DNA from: Tenebrio molitor
Taxonomy: Eukaryota > Arthropoda > Insecta > Coleoptera > Tenebrionidae
Length of the DNA stretch: 64,000 nt
Direction: 5' to 3'
Assembly (NCBI RefSeq): GCF_963966145.1
Contig: NC_091050.1
Span: 22,816,001-22,880,000 of the forward strand
Shown here: in pieces, positions 60,860 through 64,000 of the stretch
Layout: each line of letters begins with the position of its first letter
How positions within the stretch are numbered: the first letter of the stretch is position 1
Position numbers and translations under genes: made by a program
The notes under the pieces: model-generated
The model's database searches: none
What the model was told of the DNA's origin: nothing
What the model saw: the letters and a program-made list of their open reading frames with translations, nothing else

Positions 60860-61390
60860 GTATTGCGGCGGCCCCAGATATCAGGTTCAAACGTGCAAAA
60901 TAATAGTTATTTTCGATATAAGGACGCTATCACATAATTTTTCAGGTCAGGTCAGATCAGGTGTAGTCGGCGTTTTAATTTTCAATATGTATTTACTCAC
61001 AATTTTGACAAGTGGTGCATAGTGGGGGGTGCCGAGTCGGGAAATTAGGGCTTCGTCTAAAGCAGCCTTTAGGAACGCATAACCTCACTTCACATGTTGA
61101 ATTGTTGACATATTGTGTCAATGTTCTTATGGGTGACAGCACGACCTTCTAAATAGTCGAGACGCTTGGTTTTCTCCGGCCTGTTCATTTGAGCAAAATA
61201 CCATTATGCACTTGTAAGTCGTTTGGTGCTAGCGAACGGGGGATTTGAGTTCGGAACCACGCGGTTTGAAACTTGGCTTTTTGTAATTTGTTGTCACTTT
61301 GTCGGATAAAGGCATTTATCCAACATTCAATAGTAATATCGTGTTTTACTAGTTAGTTTTAATTGAGTAAACTGGGCTATAACTAGTCTG
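60860..61390. other. Unassigned DNA
   Basis: A short run of CAGGTCAGGTCAGATCAGGT lies near 60944. No gene. Confidence 0.3.
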
Positions 61391-61394
61391 TTGT

Positions 61395-61685
61395 TTTAAC
61401 CCACGTTGCCATTTGCACCGTGGGTTATAACATACATAACCCACGTTGCCATTAGCACCGTGGGTTATTAACGTTCATAACCCATCGGGAGCAGAATTTC
61501 ATCAATAATGTCATTATCTAAAAATTTTGGAATATTGGATAAAACGTTGTATGGCATACGTGGGTTATTAAGTACTACCCACTCGAGGTAATAACCTACT
61601 CGGGCAAGCCCTCGTAGGTTACAAATACCTCTCGTGGGTAATATCTTAAATAACCCACTTATACCATAAATAACTATTTAATCGA
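61395..61685. repeat. Complex palindrome built from AACCCACG and CGTGGGTT
   Basis: AACCCACGTTGCCATT followed by GCACCGTGGGTTAT occurs twice (61399, 61437). Further GTGGGTTATT and CCCACTCGAGG and CTCGTAGGTTA blocks build a second inverted set to 61680. It abuts the dispersed repeat at 61700. Confidence 0.7.
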
Positions 61686-61990
61686 AATTTTCGGTTAGTT
61701 ATAGCTATTAACATACCTAGCGATGTTATGACTATCATAACTACCGCAGATGTCGGTTTGAAATCCGAGCTCGTAGTGCGAGGATTTTAAGACATCTAAG
61801 GTTGTTATGATTCATAACATCCGCGGTTTGTTCAATAGTTTACCGGTTTCAGAATAAGCCGAAGAGAATTTAAAACAATTAAATCCAAACACACAAATAG
61901 ATTAAGTTGATCGCGTTTGCATGATATGTTCGAGTGTCATAAAGTGTCATAGTTACATTTGGTTGTTTATACAAACAGACATTCCGCAAA

Positions 61991-62179
61991 ATGAGTTTGA
62001 ATGATAGTGTTTTACCGAAAAACGTCTTAAATGAAGAAGAACAAGCTTTAAATAGCTTAATACCGGAAAAATCGAAAGGCAGGAGGTACTTATCTGAAAT
62101 CATAGAGACACTCAAACAAGGGCAGGATCTAAATAAGGTTACAAGAGTAAATGACAGTGATGTTGGCGTATTTTCATAA
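61991..62179 (+). CDS. Short conserved ORF of the dispersed repeat
   Basis: The 62-residue frame reads MSLNDSVLPKNVLNEEEQAL, NSLIPEKSKGRRYLSEIIET and LKQGQDLNKVTRVNDSDVGV, ending FS. Copy 1 encodes the same first 38 residues and then shifts frame. A GTAAGT donor-like site follows the stop. It could be the N-terminus of a larger transposon protein now lost; the family is not recognised. Confidence 0.45.
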   Translation: MSLNDSVLPKNVLNEEEQALNSLIPEKSKGRRYLSEIIETLKQGQDLNKVTRVNDSDVGVFS

Positions 62180-62434
62180 ACTGGTAAGTGCTCATAGTGT
62201 TAGTTTCGTAGCCGATTTATCTTTTTGTTTATATAGTCGAAGAAATATAGCCCCTCTGCCCCTCATCATTATGGACGTAGGTACTAGGTACCCGATGCCC
62301 CATGCTATGAAGTGCAGTTCACTTTTACTATGGCAGAGTTCCGTCTATGTAAGTAATTATTGTTGTTTTTAGTTCCGATTGTTTGAATTAATAATGAATA
62401 AAGTTAGATATTGTCTTCATTTGTTGATTGTTGT

Positions 62435-62889
62435 TGTGTGTCTCCAGGGCACTTATATCAACCGATTGTTGATTATAAGCCTACCTAAGCGAAGAGCTGT
62501 GTAACGGGATTCGCGATTCAATAAATTCAAAAACGACTTACCGTTGGGGCTGGACGTCTGAATTTCGCTCGTGTCCCTGTGCGCGGTGGAACTCACTTCG
62601 TGTTCGAGATGTTTGAGTTTTGTAGTTGCCGACGAACGAACTGAGACTCCCTTACTTTCTTCCTTTTGGCCTCCCCGAGAGGGAGGGTTTTATGGTCGTT
62701 TTCGAACAGACGAATCGTGAATCGAAAAACGCGCCAATGACACTCGATGGTAGAGTGCAACCACTTTCAATGAAACTAATGCTAAGATCTAATAGATAAA
62801 GAGCTAAACTAACTAAAATGTAATGAAACAACAAAAGAAAAAAGTAAGAAAGAAAAGGAAAAAAGATTAACTATGTACAAATTCAAACA
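62435..62889. mobile_element. Solo LTR with 5-bp target duplication
   Basis: It starts TGTGTGTCTCC and ends CAAACA, flanked by GTTGT at 62430-62434 and 62890-62894. Copy 1 of the host repeat shows the uninterrupted site (ATTGTTGT followed by GACATG), proving an insertion of 455 bp plus duplication. Five bases fit Bel/Pao or Copia elements. Orientation is uncertain. Confidence 0.85.
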
Positions 62890-63022
62890 GTTGTTGACAT
62901 GTCACTATTGTCACTATGGCAATATTACCCTACAGCATAACTGTACTAGTACAGTTATGACTCACCTACCATCCAACTTTTGTGAATGTAAACCAACGCT
63001 TAACTATACTGAAACCGGTAAA

Positions 63023-63600
63023 GCATATTAATTGCATAGATAATCGTTCCTAATATACATATTCTTAAATACAACGAAGTTTATGGAGATGTAAGAATGA
63101 ATTTAATTATTTCACGGAATTCAGTACTTGCTATAATACCCACAACATTGGAAGTAGACGAAGGAAAAGAAAATGAAGATTTAAGCAGGCAAAGGAGTGT
63201 TTGCGGTGACAGAGAATGTTTCAGTCGGGATCGATACATTAGCATCACTATTGGAAAGGCTTGCCTACAACATTATGTTAGTGAAGAATATTTTTAAAAT
63301 ACATTTTAAATTATTGCAAGTCTATTACTGATTAAAAGATTTTAAAAATCCCTACCTGGGCAAATATTTAAACTTTCTGAAGCCAATTCATTGAATGTTT
63401 TTGTCTTTTTATAATCCTTACACGTCTCCAAATAGCATTTTACATGTCATCTTTTTGACATTTAATGTTTCGCGCCAATTTCGGCACCTGCAAAGTAGCG
63501 TCAAACGGCGAACGCCGAAAACTGGCAAAAGTGGCAAATGAAGAGGCCGGAGAGAGCCAAGAGTCTCGACTATTTAGAAGGTCGTGGGTGACAGTAATAC
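63023..63600. other. Unassigned DNA
   Basis: A 66-residue frame at 63097 has no recognisable motif. No transposon ends. Confidence 0.3.
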
Positions 63601-63604
63601 CTAA

Positions 63605-63870
63605 CAGCCCTTTCACAATGACGTTACGTCGATGTTAAAACGTTAATGTTAACGTTAGATTTAATTACATGTATTTTAGTATTTTTTTAAAATTATTTCC
63701 GTTGGCTAATGTTAGAATGTAACGTTAAGAATCCAGAACATTTCTGGGTCTAACGTTAACGCTAACAATATCATGTAACATAACTTTCATCATAACGCCA
63801 TTGTGAACGGTCTACACTGAAATACATGTAATTTTGAATTTCTAGATCTAACGTTGACATTAACGTTTTT
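63605..63870. repeat. Inverted-repeat region rich in AACGTTA motifs
   Basis: TTTCACAATGACGTTA mirrors TAACGCCATTGTGAAC (63803). A second inverted pair ATTACATGTATTT and AAATACATGTAAT overlaps it. Probably a MITE with rearranged ends. Confidence 0.5.
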
Positions 63871-63919
63871 TTGTAATATCTAATTGTTAAAGGTGGCTTT
63901 CCGGCCTGTTTGTCACCAT

Positions 63920-63985
63920 GTAAACAGCCTCATAACGGCCGGAGTCCGTTATAGGTGTCCGTTATGAGCGGGAGCGGCCGTTATG
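63920..63985. repeat. Hairpin built from CATAACGGCCG and CGGCCGTTATG
   Basis: The arms close around GAGTCCGTTATA and TGTCCGTTATGAG. It is similar in layout to the other CpG-looped hairpins. Confidence 0.6.
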
Positions 63986-64000
63986 AATGATTAAATAACT

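Larger units (their letters stand above)
61700..63022 (+). repeat. Dispersed repeat with TIR TTTACCGGTTTCAG and short ORF, copy 2
   Basis: Same family as 46204-47082, here interrupted by a solo LTR (62435-62889). Without the LTR the two copies align along their whole length with few changes, including a shared left flank with a hairpin. Confidence 0.8.

Noticed and set aside
63097..63297. 66-residue frame as a small gene
   Set aside because: No homologous copy in the window and no recognisable domain or splice context.

Overview
The window looks like insect nuclear DNA, possibly from a beetle. It is AT-rich, has spliceosomal introns of about 50 bp, and carries a CYP4-type cytochrome P450 embedded in dense, nested transposon debris. 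I see no bacterial operons, rRNA, tRNA or CRISPR. Nearly all open reading frames outside the P450 and a few transposon relics are short and noisy.

One host gene is convincing. It is an eight-exon P450 starting at 34188 whose first seven exons fit in 2.6 kb. The last exon (49356-49513) lies 12.5 kb further on, behind an intron packed with mobile elements. Joined in silico, the exons keep frame and give about 496 codons, so the gene appears intact rather than truncated.

Layout. 1-3.8 kb: LTR fragment, short tandem repeat, AT-rich DNA. 3.8-7 kb: chains of TA-flanked Tc1/mariner-type elements and a foldback element. 7.5-10.9 kb: a hAT element holding a solo LTR holding a mariner-type element, each with its own target duplication. 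10.9-12.9 kb: a decayed Tc1 element. 13-22 kb: zinc-finger-like gene fragment, hairpins, two decayed DUF4817/DDE-type transposases, a Tc1 element inside a LINE. 22.0-26.0 kb: a LINE split by a head-to-tail chain of three TA elements, one of which carries more. 26-34 kb: MITEs, transposase relics, LINE endonuclease, Helitron helicase fragment. 34.2-49.5 kb: the P450 and its giant intron. 49.5-64 kb: further mariner-type elements, LINEs, long LTRs and palindromic repeats.

The most distinctive patterns are: adjacent TA elements sharing a single TA (seven junctions); a P450 intron apparently founded by one TIR element and inflated by later insertions; loss of the CYP4 haem-tethering glutamate; a heat-shock-element-like site in an LTR cut by a transposon; and long hairpins that share architecture but not stem sequence. 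All similarities come from reading the sequence; no database search was run, and family names are inferred from motifs.
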